Shown here piece after piece: positions 8,801 to 16,986 of a stretch of 64,000 nucleotides of DNA. The notes beneath the pieces are model-generated. The model was not told the origin of the DNA. It was given only the letters and a program-made list of their open reading frames with translations, and made no database searches. The stretch's first letter is position 1; every line of letters starts with the position of its first letter. This DNA comes from Flavobacterium seoulense (GTDB lineage Bacteria; Bacteroidota; Bacteroidia; Flavobacteriales; Flavobacteriaceae): assembly GCF_000695795.1 (NCBI RefSeq), contig NZ_JNCA01000011.1, forward strand, positions 124,001 through 188,000. The letters run 5' to 3'. The position numbers were made by a program, and so were the translations under genes.

Positions 8801-10381
8801 ATGGATAATTTGAATAAAAAGTTGAATGATGGGAGTATTACATCAGGTACCAATGTTTCTTTCTGGATTGATTCGGCAGAGACTATTTCCGGACTTACAC
8901 CAAGCAAAGATGTGAATACAGAAGTACTCATTATAGGTGGTGGAATTGCCGGATTGACAACTGCTTATAAGTTATTAAAAGCAGGTAAAAAAATAGTTTT
9001 GGTAGAAGACGGTTATATAGGCAGTGGAGAAACTGGAAGAACAACAGCTCATTTAACCTGTGCTCTTGATGACCGTTATTATTTTCTTGAAAAAACTTTT
9101 GGAGCTGAGGAAGCAGCTCTTGCAGCCCAAAGTCATACAGCTGCAATTGATGAAATCGAAAATATCGTGAACAGTTTAAATATTGATTGCTCTTTTAAAA
9201 GAGTAGATGGTTATTTATTATTGCACGAAACAGACAACGAAGAAAATTTAGATAAAGAATATCAGGCGACTCAAAGAGCGGGATTAACCACAAGTTTGGT
9301 GGATGAAACTCCCGGAATTCAAGGGGGAACATCCATTCAAAGTTTGAGATTCCAGCATCAGGCTCAGTTTCATATTTTAAAGTATTTAAAAGGACTCGCA
9401 GAAGCTGTAATTGCACTTGGAGGAATTATTTATACTCAGGCACATGCAGAAGCCATTAGTAAAAAAGGAGCGAAAGTAAAGGGCTATACCTTTTCGGCAA
9501 ATCATATTGTGGTGGCAACTAATTCGCCAATAAATGATAGGATTACAATGCATACCAAACAACATTCATATCGAAGTTATGTTATTGCAGGCAAAATTCC
9601 CAGAGGACAATTACCTTATTGTTTGTGGTGGGATACCGGAGATCAAAAATCAAAATGGGTGGCTCAGCCGTATCATTATGTTCGTTTAGAACATTTTGAT
9701 GATCAATATGATTTGTTGATTGCAGGAGGTGAAGACCATAAAACAGGTCAGGAAGATGAAGAAGGAATTTCTTCTTTCGAAAGATATGAAAGATTAGAAA
9801 TTTGGACACGAAATTATTTTCCAATGTTGGATGATATCTCATACAGATGGTCAGGACAGGTAATCGAGCCGGTAGATTCTTTAGGGTTTATGGGAAAAAA
9901 TCCCGGAGATGACAATATTTATATTATCACTGGCGATTCCGGAAACGGAATGACGCATACTACTATAGGTGCGATGATTATTTGTGACAATATAATGGGT
10001 AAAAAAAATAAATGGGAAGACTTATACAGTCCTTCGAGAATAACGCTAAAAACCACTGGCGATTTTATTAAAGAAGCCAGCAATATGGCTTCACAATATT
10101 TAGACTGGTTGTCAAAATCTGATTTGAAAAATATTGCCGATTTACCGGTAGGAGAAGGCGATATTCTTTCTTTTGGATTAAAAAAAGTGGCAGTATTTCG
10201 TGATTACGATAATAAACTTCAGGCTTTTTCAGCAGTTTGTCCGCATTTGGGATGTATTGTACAATGGAATACAGATGAAAAATCTTTTGATTGTCCCTGC
10301 CACGGTTCAAGATTTGCTACAGATGGAACAGTCATCAACGGTCCGGCCCAAACAAATTTAAATTCAATTAACATAAAATAA
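8801..10381 (+). CDS. FAD-dependent oxidoreductase with C-terminal Rieske [2Fe-2S] domain
   Basis: A 526-residue fusion. Residues about 43-75 form the FAD dinucleotide fold (VLIIGGGIAGLTTAYKLL) of a DAO-family oxidoreductase. This is followed by the substrate domain and a C-terminal Rieske domain (about 435-526) with both ligand loops, CPHLGC near 480 and CPCHGS near 497. Proteins of this architecture are widespread in Bacteroidota with no settled substrate. The following SDR gene starts 6 bp later, so the two are co-transcribed and may handle one metabolite. The 217-bp gap upstream is a divergent promoter region shared with the zinc dehydrogenase. Confidence 0.93.
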   Translation: MDNLNKKLNDGSITSGTNVSFWIDSAETISGLTPSKDVNTEVLIIGGGIAGLTTAYKLLKAGKKIVLVEDGYIGSGETGRTTAHLTCALDDRYYFLEKTFGAEEAALAAQSHTAAIDEIENIVNSLNIDCSFKRVDGYLLLHETDNEENLDKEYQATQRAGLTTSLVDETPGIQGGTSIQSLRFQHQAQFHILKYLKGLAEAVIALGGIIYTQAHAEAISKKGAKVKGYTFSANHIVVATNSPINDRITMHTKQHSYRSYVIAGKIPRGQLPYCLWWDTGDQKSKWVAQPYHYVRLEHFDDQYDLLIAGGEDHKTGQEDEEGISSFERYERLEIWTRNYFPMLDDISYRWSGQVIEPVDSLGFMGKNPGDDNIYIITGDSGNGMTHTTIGAMIICDNIMGKKNKWEDLYSPSRITLKTTGDFIKEASNMASQYLDWLSKSDLKNIADLPVGEGDILSFGLKKVAVFRDYDNKLQAFSAVCPHLGCIVQWNTDEKSFDCPCHGSRFATDGTVINGPAQTNLNSINIK

Positions 10382-10387
10382 GTAGCT

Positions 10388-11146
10388 ATGAAAAACCTAA
10401 ATGATTATTTCGGACAAAATATTAAAGGAAAGCGAATTGTTATTACTGGCGGTACAACAGGGATTGGAAAAGCAATTGCCGATTTGCTTGTTTCACTGGA
10501 AGCCCGTGTAGTTATTTTTGGAAGAGATAAAAAAGATTTCAAAAAAGCTTTTGATGATATAAAGAAAAACTTTCCCAATTGTGAATTGTATGGTGCTCCA
10601 ACAGATGTAACCAATAGTGAAGATATCGAAAGAATATGGGAAATTATAGATGAGAGTCTGGGCGGAATTGATATTTTGATCAATAATGCAGCATTAGGTG
10701 CTGATGGTGTGACTGATGGTAATTTTAAAGACTGGCAGTACATTCTTGATACTAATGTGATGGGCTATCTTACTTTTTCTTATGAAGCTGTTACCAGAAT
10801 GAAAGCTCAAAAGTCTGGTCATATTATAAACATTGGTTCTATGAGTGCCGAAACAAGAACTGCAAAAAGTACTATTTATGTTGCTACCAAAGCAGCGATA
10901 AGAGGGTTTAGCACTTCGTTACGAAAAGAAATTAATCCACTTGGAATCAAAGTATCGCATATCGAACCAGGTTCAGTAACCAGCGATATGCAACAAGATC
11001 CAAAAACGGAACAGCGAAAAAAGATTAAAAAAATGGAAATGCTTGAAGCCGAAGATATTGCCATGAGTGTTTTATTTTGTTTATCTCAGCCACAGCGTTG
11101 TGATATTGTAAGTATGCAAATAAGACCTCATTTACAGTTAATCTAA
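10388..11146 (+). CDS. Short-chain dehydrogenase/reductase (SDR)
   Basis: A 252-residue classical SDR. It shows the NAD(P)-binding TGGTTGIGKA, the structural NNAA, the catalytic Ser in NIGSMSAE and the YVATK Tyr/Lys pair. The family oxidises or reduces alcohol and ketone groups, and substrate cannot be told from sequence. It is tightly linked to the FAD/Rieske oxidoreductase (6-bp gap). The C-terminal segment CDIVSMQIRPHLQLI ends like other SDRs of about 250 residues, so the gene appears complete. Confidence 0.93.
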   Translation: MKNLNDYFGQNIKGKRIVITGGTTGIGKAIADLLVSLEARVVIFGRDKKDFKKAFDDIKKNFPNCELYGAPTDVTNSEDIERIWEIIDESLGGIDILINNAALGADGVTDGNFKDWQYILDTNVMGYLTFSYEAVTRMKAQKSGHIINIGSMSAETRTAKSTIYVATKAAIRGFSTSLRKEINPLGIKVSHIEPGSVTSDMQQDPKTEQRKKIKKMEMLEAEDIAMSVLFCLSQPQRCDIVSMQIRPHLQLI

Positions 11147-11268
11147 TTTAATCTTACAATATAAATCTGTGAAATCATTTTAGTAAAACTTAATTAATAA
11201 TAGTGGTTGTCTTGCTAACAAGAATTAAAAACGGGTTAAAAAGTATAGATATTTAAAATTGAAATTAT

Positions 11269-12039
11269 ATGAGAGCAATATGGACAGGTTCGATAAGTTT
11301 TGGATTGATAAATATTCCAATTAAAATATTCTCTGCTATTCAGGAAAGTACATTGGATATGGATATGTTAGATGAAAAAGATCATGCAAATATCAAATTC
11401 AAGCGTGTTAATGAAAATACGGGTAAAGAAGTTTCTTTTGCCAATATTGTAAAAGGTTACAAACTTGAAGAGAAATACATCATTTTAGAAGATGCAGATT
11501 TTGAAGCTGCCGATGCTGTCAAAACCAAAACAATAGATATTCAGAGTTTTGCTTTTGAAAAAGAAATTAATAGTATTTACTATGAACAGCCGTATTATCT
11601 GGAACCAGATAAAGGTGCAATGAATGCTTATGCACTGCTTCGGGATGCATTAGAAAAATCTGGTAAGGTTGGTGTAACAAGTTTTGTTTTGCGAAATAAA
11701 GAAAGTTTAGCAATATTAAAACCTTATAAAAATGTTATTCTATTAAATAAAATCCGGTTTGAACAAGAAATTAGAGATACAGCCGATTTGAAATTACCAG
11801 CCGTTTCTAAAGCCAAAACCAAAGAAATGGATATGGCAACAAAACTAATTGATCAACTTACAGAGAAGTTTGATATTAGTAATTTCAAAGATGAGTATAC
11901 AGCCAAACTTTTAAAAATAATTAAAAATAAGGCAAAAGGTAAAAAGAATACCACTCCAAAACTAAAAGTAGTCCACAAACAAAGTGATGATTTAATGAGT
12001 ATGCTTAAAGCGAGTTTAGAAAAGAAAAAAACATCTTAA
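11269..12039 (+). CDS. ku: Ku protein of bacterial non-homologous end joining
   Basis: A 256-residue bacterial Ku, the homodimeric ring that binds double-strand DNA ends and recruits LigD. The start [20 protein letters not shown] is the family hallmark, followed by the Ku core and a Lys-rich C-terminal tail ([14 protein letters not shown] onward) typical of DNA-contacting ends. It converges on the ligD gene, and their stop codons overlap by 4 bp. The pair forms a complete two-component end-joining system for use when no sister chromosome is available, in keeping with the neighbouring stress genes. Confidence 0.97.
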   Translation: MRAIWTGSISFGLINIPIKIFSAIQESTLDMDMLDEKDHANIKFKRVNENTGKEVSFANIVKGYKLEEKYIILEDADFEAADAVKTKTIDIQSFAFEKEINSIYYEQPYYLEPDKGAMNAYALLRDALEKSGKVGVTSFVLRNKESLAILKPYKNVILLNKIRFEQEIRDTADLKLPAVSKAKTKEMDMATKLIDQLTEKFDISNFKDEYTAKLLKIIKNKAKGKKNTTPKLKVVHKQSDDLMSMLKASLEKKKTS

Positions 12040-14582
12040 TCCTTTCTATTTTCGATTTTTTTCAAAATAGTATTAATATTAATTCCTTTTCCTAGTACGG
12101 GTTGCCAAAGATCTCCTTTCTTCTCAAATCGTTTCAGAACATTTTTAATGGTAAATTGTGATGGATGCAATTTTTGATTCACTTCGTTCCATTCGAGTGG
12201 TGTTGAAATTGTAGCACCCGATACTGGACGAACTGAATAGGGAGCGGCTAAGGTTTGTCCTCTTCTATTTTGTAAATAGTCAATATAAATTTTGTGGTTT
12301 CTTTTCTTGATACTTCTTTCTAAAGAAGTAGTTTTAGGCAGTTGTTGATGAATTTCGATTGCTAATAATTCGGCTAAAATCTTAACCTGATCATAATTGT
12401 ATTTAGCACCTAAAGGAATGTACACATGTAAACCTGATGCACCGGATGTTTTACAATAGCATTCTGATTCCAGCTCATCCATGACGTTTTTTACCGTTAA
12501 CGCTGTTTTTACAACTTCTTTAAAATCATGCTTATCCGGATCAATATCAATTACTAACCAGTCTGGATTTTCAATCTTTTTTATAGTAGAATTCCAGGGA
12601 TTAATTTCAATACAGCCTAAATTAGCCATATACAATAATGTTTGTTTATTGTTACATATAAGGTAATACAGATGTTTATCGTTTGATTCAGAATAAATTT
12701 TTTCTGTTTTCAGCCAGGAAGGAATTTTTTCTACATCAACATCTTTTTGATAAAATCCAGATTCGCTGATACCGTTTGGAAAACGATTCATAGATTGGGG
12801 GCGGTTTTTTAGGTAAGGTAAAATTAAATCAGCTACTTCATTATAGTACTGCACAATTTCGCCTTTGGTGATTTCATCATCGGGAAAATAGATTTTGTTT
12901 TGGTTGGTTAGATGCAGGATTGTTTTGCCAATTTTCAGATCATAATCCTTTTCACTTTTCGTTTCTTTTGTCTTTTCCGGTTTATCCATAACTTTTGTAT
13001 TAGTGGGAGCTGGCTTTTTATTTTTTGCTAATAGTGACACTTCTGAAGCGTTTTTGTCCATTCGCAATCCCAGATATACAGGGTGTCTTAAGTGTAAATC
13101 GTCTGTCCATTCGGTGAATTTTACCTGACAGACTAATTTAGGCTCAATCCATTGAATTTTATCCCGCAAAGCTAATTTCTCTGTGACCGTCGCTTCATCG
13201 GTAAAGTAAGGCGTAAGAGTTTCATATAATTCTTTGAGAATTTCATCAGTAAAACCAGTGCCGCATTTGCCAATAAACTGTATTCTTTTACCATTGTATT
13301 GTCCTAGAAGCAAAGCACCAAAATTCTTTCTGGAATTTTTAGGTTCTGTAATACCAATAATAATGGCTTCTTCCTGTTGTACAATTTTAATCTTGAGCCA
13401 GTCATTACTTCTTTTATTCACCAGATAATTACTAGCTGCTTTTTTAGCAATGATCCCCTCACTTTGATTTTTAATTGCGTTATTAAATTGCTTAATTCCA
13501 TCGCCAATAGTGTGCTCTGAATAAAAAATATTAGATAATTTTTGTTTTTCAATTAGCATTTTTAGGAGTTCTTTCCGTTCTAATAAACTTAATTTTAGAG
13601 TACTGTTGCCATCCAGATTCAAAATATCAAAAACATAATATTTCAAATTCCCTTTTCCTGTTTTAATATAATTTTGAAGTAATTGAAAACTCGCTTTTCC
13701 GGAGTAATCCTCTACAACAACTTCACCATCCAACACAACAGTATGTTTTATTTTTTTTAATTCAGAAATAAGGGATTCAAAACTTGTATTAAAAGAAAGA
13801 TGATTTCTGCTCCATAATTCGACTTCATTATCGTTTATAACAGCAACGGTTCTATAACCATCGTATTTATTTTCGAATAGCCAATCCGGATTATCAAAAG
13901 GTTCTTCTGTACTATTAGCCAGCATGGGTTTTAAAAAAGCAACACTTTTCGGCTTATTATCAGCTGGATTAGGTGTCTTTTTTTCCTTTTTGTTGGTAGC
14001 GGTATTATTTTCTACTTTCTTTTCTAAATCTTCTAAGGTTAATTTTGATATAACTGATTTATCTTTTAGTAAAATATCATCTTCAGTAGCATACTTATCG
14101 CTCTTTTTTATCAGCAGCCAGGCATTCTCCTGTTTGCCTTTGAGTTTTACTAAAGAGAATTCTCCTTTGAGTTTTTTGCCTTTTAAAATAAAATTTAATT
14201 TTCCTTTTTTTAAATCTTCTTTAATTGTTTTTTCTGATGATGAAGCAGAATCAGTGTGTGTGTAAGTACCGTTATCCCAAACAATCACATTACCTGCTCC
14301 ATAGTTTCCTTTGGGAATATTTCCTTCGAAATTCTTGTAGCTGTAAGGATGATCTTCGACCATCATCGCTAAACGCTTTATTTCCGGATTCATTGAAGGA
14401 CCTTTTGGTACAGCCCAACTCAATAATACACCATTTAATTCTAATCGGAAATCATAATGCAAATGAGATGCGGCATGTTTTTGAACCACAAATATTAATT
14501 CATTTTCTGATTTGCCTATTTTGCCTTTGGGTTCCTGAGTTTGCTCAAAATCGCGTTTTTGGTTGTATTTAGACAATGACAT
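12036..14582 (-). CDS. ligD: Multidomain DNA ligase D (phosphoesterase, ligase, polymerase)
   Basis: An 848-residue LigD. Order: 3'-phosphoesterase (about 20-165; [18 protein letters not shown] and GAGNVIVWD), ATP-dependent ligase (about 215-500; adenylated Lys in NKYDGYR near residue 236, oligonucleotide-binding fold after it), and primase-like polymerase (about 550-845; catalytic Asp pair in VIDIDPDK, and [13 protein letters not shown]). It partners Ku to clean, fill and seal broken ends. All three domains look intact. The 147-residue membrane-protein gene lies 17 bp upstream on the same strand and may be co-transcribed. Confidence 0.97.
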   Translation of the reverse strand: MSLSKYNQKRDFEQTQEPKGKIGKSENELIFVVQKHAASHLHYDFRLELNGVLLSWAVPKGPSMNPEIKRLAMMVEDHPYSYKNFEGNIPKGNYGAGNVIVWDNGTYTHTDSASSSEKTIKEDLKKGKLNFILKGKKLKGEFSLVKLKGKQENAWLLIKKSDKYATEDDILLKDKSVISKLTLEDLEKKVENNTATNKKEKKTPNPADNKPKSVAFLKPMLANSTEEPFDNPDWLFENKYDGYRTVAVINDNEVELWSRNHLSFNTSFESLISELKKIKHTVVLDGEVVVEDYSGKASFQLLQNYIKTGKGNLKYYVFDILNLDGNSTLKLSLLERKELLKMLIEKQKLSNIFYSEHTIGDGIKQFNNAIKNQSEGIIAKKAASNYLVNKRSNDWLKIKIVQQEEAIIIGITEPKNSRKNFGALLLGQYNGKRIQFIGKCGTGFTDEILKELYETLTPYFTDEATVTEKLALRDKIQWIEPKLVCQVKFTEWTDDLHLRHPVYLGLRMDKNASEVSLLAKNKKPAPTNTKVMDKPEKTKETKSEKDYDLKIGKTILHLTNQNKIYFPDDEITKGEIVQYYNEVADLILPYLKNRPQSMNRFPNGISESGFYQKDVDVEKIPSWLKTEKIYSESNDKHLYYLICNNKQTLLYMANLGCIEINPWNSTIKKIENPDWLVIDIDPDKHDFKEVVKTALTVKNVMDELESECYCKTSGASGLHVYIPLGAKYNYDQVKILAELLAIEIHQQLPKTTSLERSIKKRNHKIYIDYLQNRRGQTLAAPYSVRPVSGATISTPLEWNEVNQKLHPSQFTIKNVLKRFEKKGDLWQPVLGKGININTILKKIENRKD

Positions 14583-14599
14583 AATACCACTTTTTAAAG

Positions 14600-15043
14600 T
14601 TAGAAAAGATTATAAACAGGCAGAGCCGCTAATGCAAATAATACATGAGCAATGAATAATTGCAAATAATATCCTTTAAAATCGATATTAGGTTCATACT
14701 TACTAATTTTGAAAATAGATAACCAGCTCGCAATACCAATAATTCCACTTATTATTCCCAGAATTAATGCTGACAGCCAGCTTTTCTCAATAATTCTATA
14801 TTCCCAAATAAGATGATATCCCAGAACAAACATAAATCCGATACCGTAATGGATTAGCCAGCTAAGTATTCTTTTTACTTTATCGGATAATGAAATGTTG
14901 AATGAACTAATACAGTAACTTAGTAAGACTGGTTCTTTATATAATTCCCTAAAACTTGCAGAAACTAGATAACTAAAAATTGTCATAACAGAAGTTGCAA
15001 CAATAGATGAAATCCCGATTTGAATAAGAGTGTAAAAATCCAT
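14600..15043 (-). CDS. Small integral membrane protein of unknown function
   Basis: A 147-residue protein with about four hydrophobic segments: GISSIVATSVMTIFSYLVS, LIHYGIGFMFVLGYHLIW, LSALILGIISGIIGIASWL and YLQLFIAHVLFALAALPVY. I do not recognise a catalytic motif. The conserved-looking His residues in the second and last segments (LIHYG, FIAHVLF) recall small Bacteroidota membrane proteins found with stress genes. It sits directly upstream of ligD on the same strand. A role in repair is not implied by sequence. Confidence 0.8.
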   Translation of the reverse strand: MDFYTLIQIGISSIVATSVMTIFSYLVSASFRELYKEPVLLSYCISSFNISLSDKVKRILSWLIHYGIGFMFVLGYHLIWEYRIIEKSWLSALILGIISGIIGIASWLSIFKISKYEPNIDFKGYYLQLFIAHVLFALAALPVYNLF

Positions 15044-15155
15044 AAATCAATTATTTTAGCAGATTAATTACTCAAATTTAAAAGAGAGAAAGACAGTCAT
15101 TTTATAGAATTAAAATATTTAATTGTATAATTACTAGTTGTTTAAATTTAATATA

Positions 15156-15965
15156 TTACTTAATGTTAAATCCATTTTGTTTAAGAGCTTCTGTGACTTT
15201 AATAATCATTTCTGATAAATGTTTTCCATCACTTATAGATAAATCAGTTTTTATCCAGTAGCGAATATTGATTTGAATTGTATTTCCTGTAACACCCGAA
15301 ACTACTGCAGAATTAGAATATTCTTTATCTACTATTTCGGTATCTTTTATTAATATTTCGGTAATTAGATTCAATGCTTTTTTATAATCAGAACCATATT
15401 CAAGACCAATAGTAAAATCCTGTAGTAAATAACCATCACTATTAAAGTTAATTAGTGTGTTTTTAATTAAAAGAGCATTTGGTATGTAAATATTTTTACT
15501 GGCACTTTTTATCTGAGTATCGCGTAAATTAAGCGTTACAACTTTACCCTTAACGCCATTGCTTTCAATTATATCTCCAACAGAAAATGGTCTTTTAAAA
15601 GCCAGTAAAATACCAGCTAAAAAATTTTCACCAATATCTCTTAAGGCAAAACCAATAATAAATGCTGAAATTCCTGCACCGGCAAGAATACTTTGTGCTA
15701 CACCCGTAAGTCCGATAATTCGAAACATAAAAAGAAAGCCGATTATAATAAAAACAGCCTTAAGAAGATTTGCAATAAAAGTTGCTAATAAAGGATCATG
15801 CATTCTGATTTTTAATCTTCTGTCTGTAAATCCTTTGACCCGAGCTGCAATAAACCAGGAGATTAGAATTATAGCAATAGCTAATAATAATTTTGGTGTA
15901 AGATCTACTATGTTTTGGTAATAGCCTTGAAGATGCTTTATGATATCGCTTGTAAATTCTTCCAT
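15156..15965 (-). CDS. Small-conductance mechanosensitive channel (MscS family)
   Basis: A 269-residue MscS-type channel that opens on membrane tension to release solutes during osmotic downshock. It has three transmembrane segments (LLLAIAIILISWFIA; LLKAVFIIIGFLFMFRII; then the Gly/Ala-rich pore helix AQSILAGAGISAFIIGFAL), followed by the beta domain (FSVGDIIESNGVKGKV) and an alpha/beta C-terminal domain. The length is close to E. coli MscS (286). It is separated from the membrane-protein gene by 112 bp and probably has its own promoter. Confidence 0.95.
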   Translation of the reverse strand: MEEFTSDIIKHLQGYYQNIVDLTPKLLLAIAIILISWFIAARVKGFTDRRLKIRMHDPLLATFIANLLKAVFIIIGFLFMFRIIGLTGVAQSILAGAGISAFIIGFALRDIGENFLAGILLAFKRPFSVGDIIESNGVKGKVVTLNLRDTQIKSASKNIYIPNALLIKNTLINFNSDGYLLQDFTIGLEYGSDYKKALNLITEILIKDTEIVDKEYSNSAVVSGVTGNTIQINIRYWIKTDLSISDGKHLSEMIIKVTEALKQNGFNIK

Positions 15966-16130
15966 AATTTCAAAGTTTAAAAATCAGGTTGAAAATTAGT
16001 TAAGATGATTCATAGTGACTTACAGCTTGAAGCATTTTTTTTATATAATTTTCTTCTTTGACAAGAGATACATTAATAAAAAAAGAGGCCGTAAAACCTC
16101 ATTTTTCCATTATAACAATTTAAAAAAGAT

Positions 16131-16284
16131 CTAAAATTCCCATCTTACAAAAGCTTCCATAGCAGCATAATGTGCCAATCCTAGTTGATTGTATAATTGT
16201 GCTGTTTCACTATTCCTGTCTTCAGCTCGTTACCAGAATTCTCTGTAATAAGTTCCCTGAAAAACAACTGCGTCTTTTTTGTTT
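16131..16284 (-). pseudogene. C-terminal relic of a second NagB/PIG-L gene
   Basis: The minus strand encodes DAVVFQGTYYREFW, a stop, RAEDRNSETAQLYN and so on to AMEAFVRWEF. This matches the last roughly 50 residues of the intact nagB at 16987 almost residue for residue. A CAA-to-TAA change (16230-16232) interrupts it after EFW, and everything upstream is missing. The similarity continues past the stop into the terminator region. A promoter of the glycosaminoglycan-locus type sits directly upstream, so an internal deletion removed nearly the whole gene. Confidence 0.9.
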
Positions 16285-16306
16285 ATTTTCAATGTTTTTG
16301 AAAAAG

Positions 16307-16367
16307 CGAAGTTAATCCTGAAGTAGAAAATACTATTTCAAATTTTATCATAAAACTTTTGAAATTG
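16307..16367 (-). promoter_or_regulatory. Locus operator/promoter copy S7 (in front of the nagB relic)
   Basis: Plus-strand view: -7-like box CGAAGTTA (16307-16314), proximal half-site ATTTCAAATTTT from 16335, distal half-site CTTTTGAAATTGG from 16356. Spacings are 21 and 21, identical to the six copies that serve live genes. Flanking similarity to the copy before the GH88 gene at 59650 extends over about 120 bp. Confidence 0.7.
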
Positions 16368-16665
16368 GTTAACTATAAGTAAAAGAGATTGATTTTATTG
16401 GGTTTAGTTTAGTTGTGTAGCTTAATTTTGATTTTTTGTAGAGAAAGGGAATTCTGCTTTATATTGGATCAAAGATTAATTTAAATAAAAAATTATGAAA
16501 AAAAAGCTTCTAAACTAATTAGTTTAATTTAATTAGCAATCAGGTATATCTGAACTTTAAGTATATTGGAAACTAAAAAAATTGGGTCACTTTAAAATTA
16601 GATAAATAAAGTTAAATTATTTTCCAATTACAAGTTTTATAGGAGATTTGGAATTATTTTAATTT

Positions 16666-16759
16666 AGGTTCCGGAGTTTTTTTGGCTGTCTAAAAACACT
16701 GAAACCCTTAGAAAATACTAAGGGTTTCAGTTTAAGCGGAGAAAGAGGCTCCGGAACCT
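16666..16759. repeat. Nested inverted repeat, possible tRNA 3'-end relic with terminator
   Basis: Outer arms AGGTTCCGGAG (16666-16676) and CTCCGGAACCT (16749-16759) are perfect. Inside them CTGAAACCCTTAG (16699-16711) and CTAAGGGTTTCAG (16718-16730) form a perfect 13-bp hairpin with a 6-base loop. On the minus strand the segment before the hairpin reads CCTCTTTCTCCGC, like the 3' end of a serine-type tRNA followed by its terminator. No tRNA body is present, so an attachment-site remnant is possible. Confidence 0.5.
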
Positions 16760-16940
16760 TTATGATAATCCCAGTAATTGTGGAGTTTTGCATATAAAAT
16801 TTAAGAACAGGGTCACCAATAGGGTCACTAGACTTTAATAGTTTTATTTTAACAGTGTAAAGGTAAGAAAAAGTATTTATTGAATTAGAGAAAAGAGTTC
16901 GAGAGTTGAAATCTTTTACAGAGATATATTCATAATAAAA

Positions 16941-16962
16941 AATGAAGCCATAAAGCCTCATT
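16941..16962 (-). terminator. Terminator of the kduD-permease-nagB unit
   Basis: On the minus strand AATGAGGC, a short loop and GCTTCATT followed by a T-run form an 8-bp stem with one G-U pair, about 25 bp past the nagB stop. A degenerate copy follows the nagB relic at about 16083-16105. Confidence 0.6.
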
Positions 16963-16986
16963 TTTCATTACAACAATTACAACAAT

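Larger units (their letters stand above)
15966..16986. other. 1-kb decayed intergenic region
   Basis: Between mscS and nagB, with no intact gene. Left to right it holds a degenerate terminator copy (about 16083-16105), a nagB tail pseudogene (16131-16284), a locus-type promoter (16307-16367), about 200 bp without recognised content, three GGGTCAC copies (16584, 16810, 16822), a nested inverted repeat (16666-16759) and the nagB terminator (16941-16962). It reads as a scar of deletion and possible mobile-element loss. Confidence 0.7.

Noticed and set aside
16659..16961. 100-codon minus-strand open frame
   Set aside because: It reads through the nested inverted repeat and the nagB terminator region; the translation has no family and follows non-coding structure.
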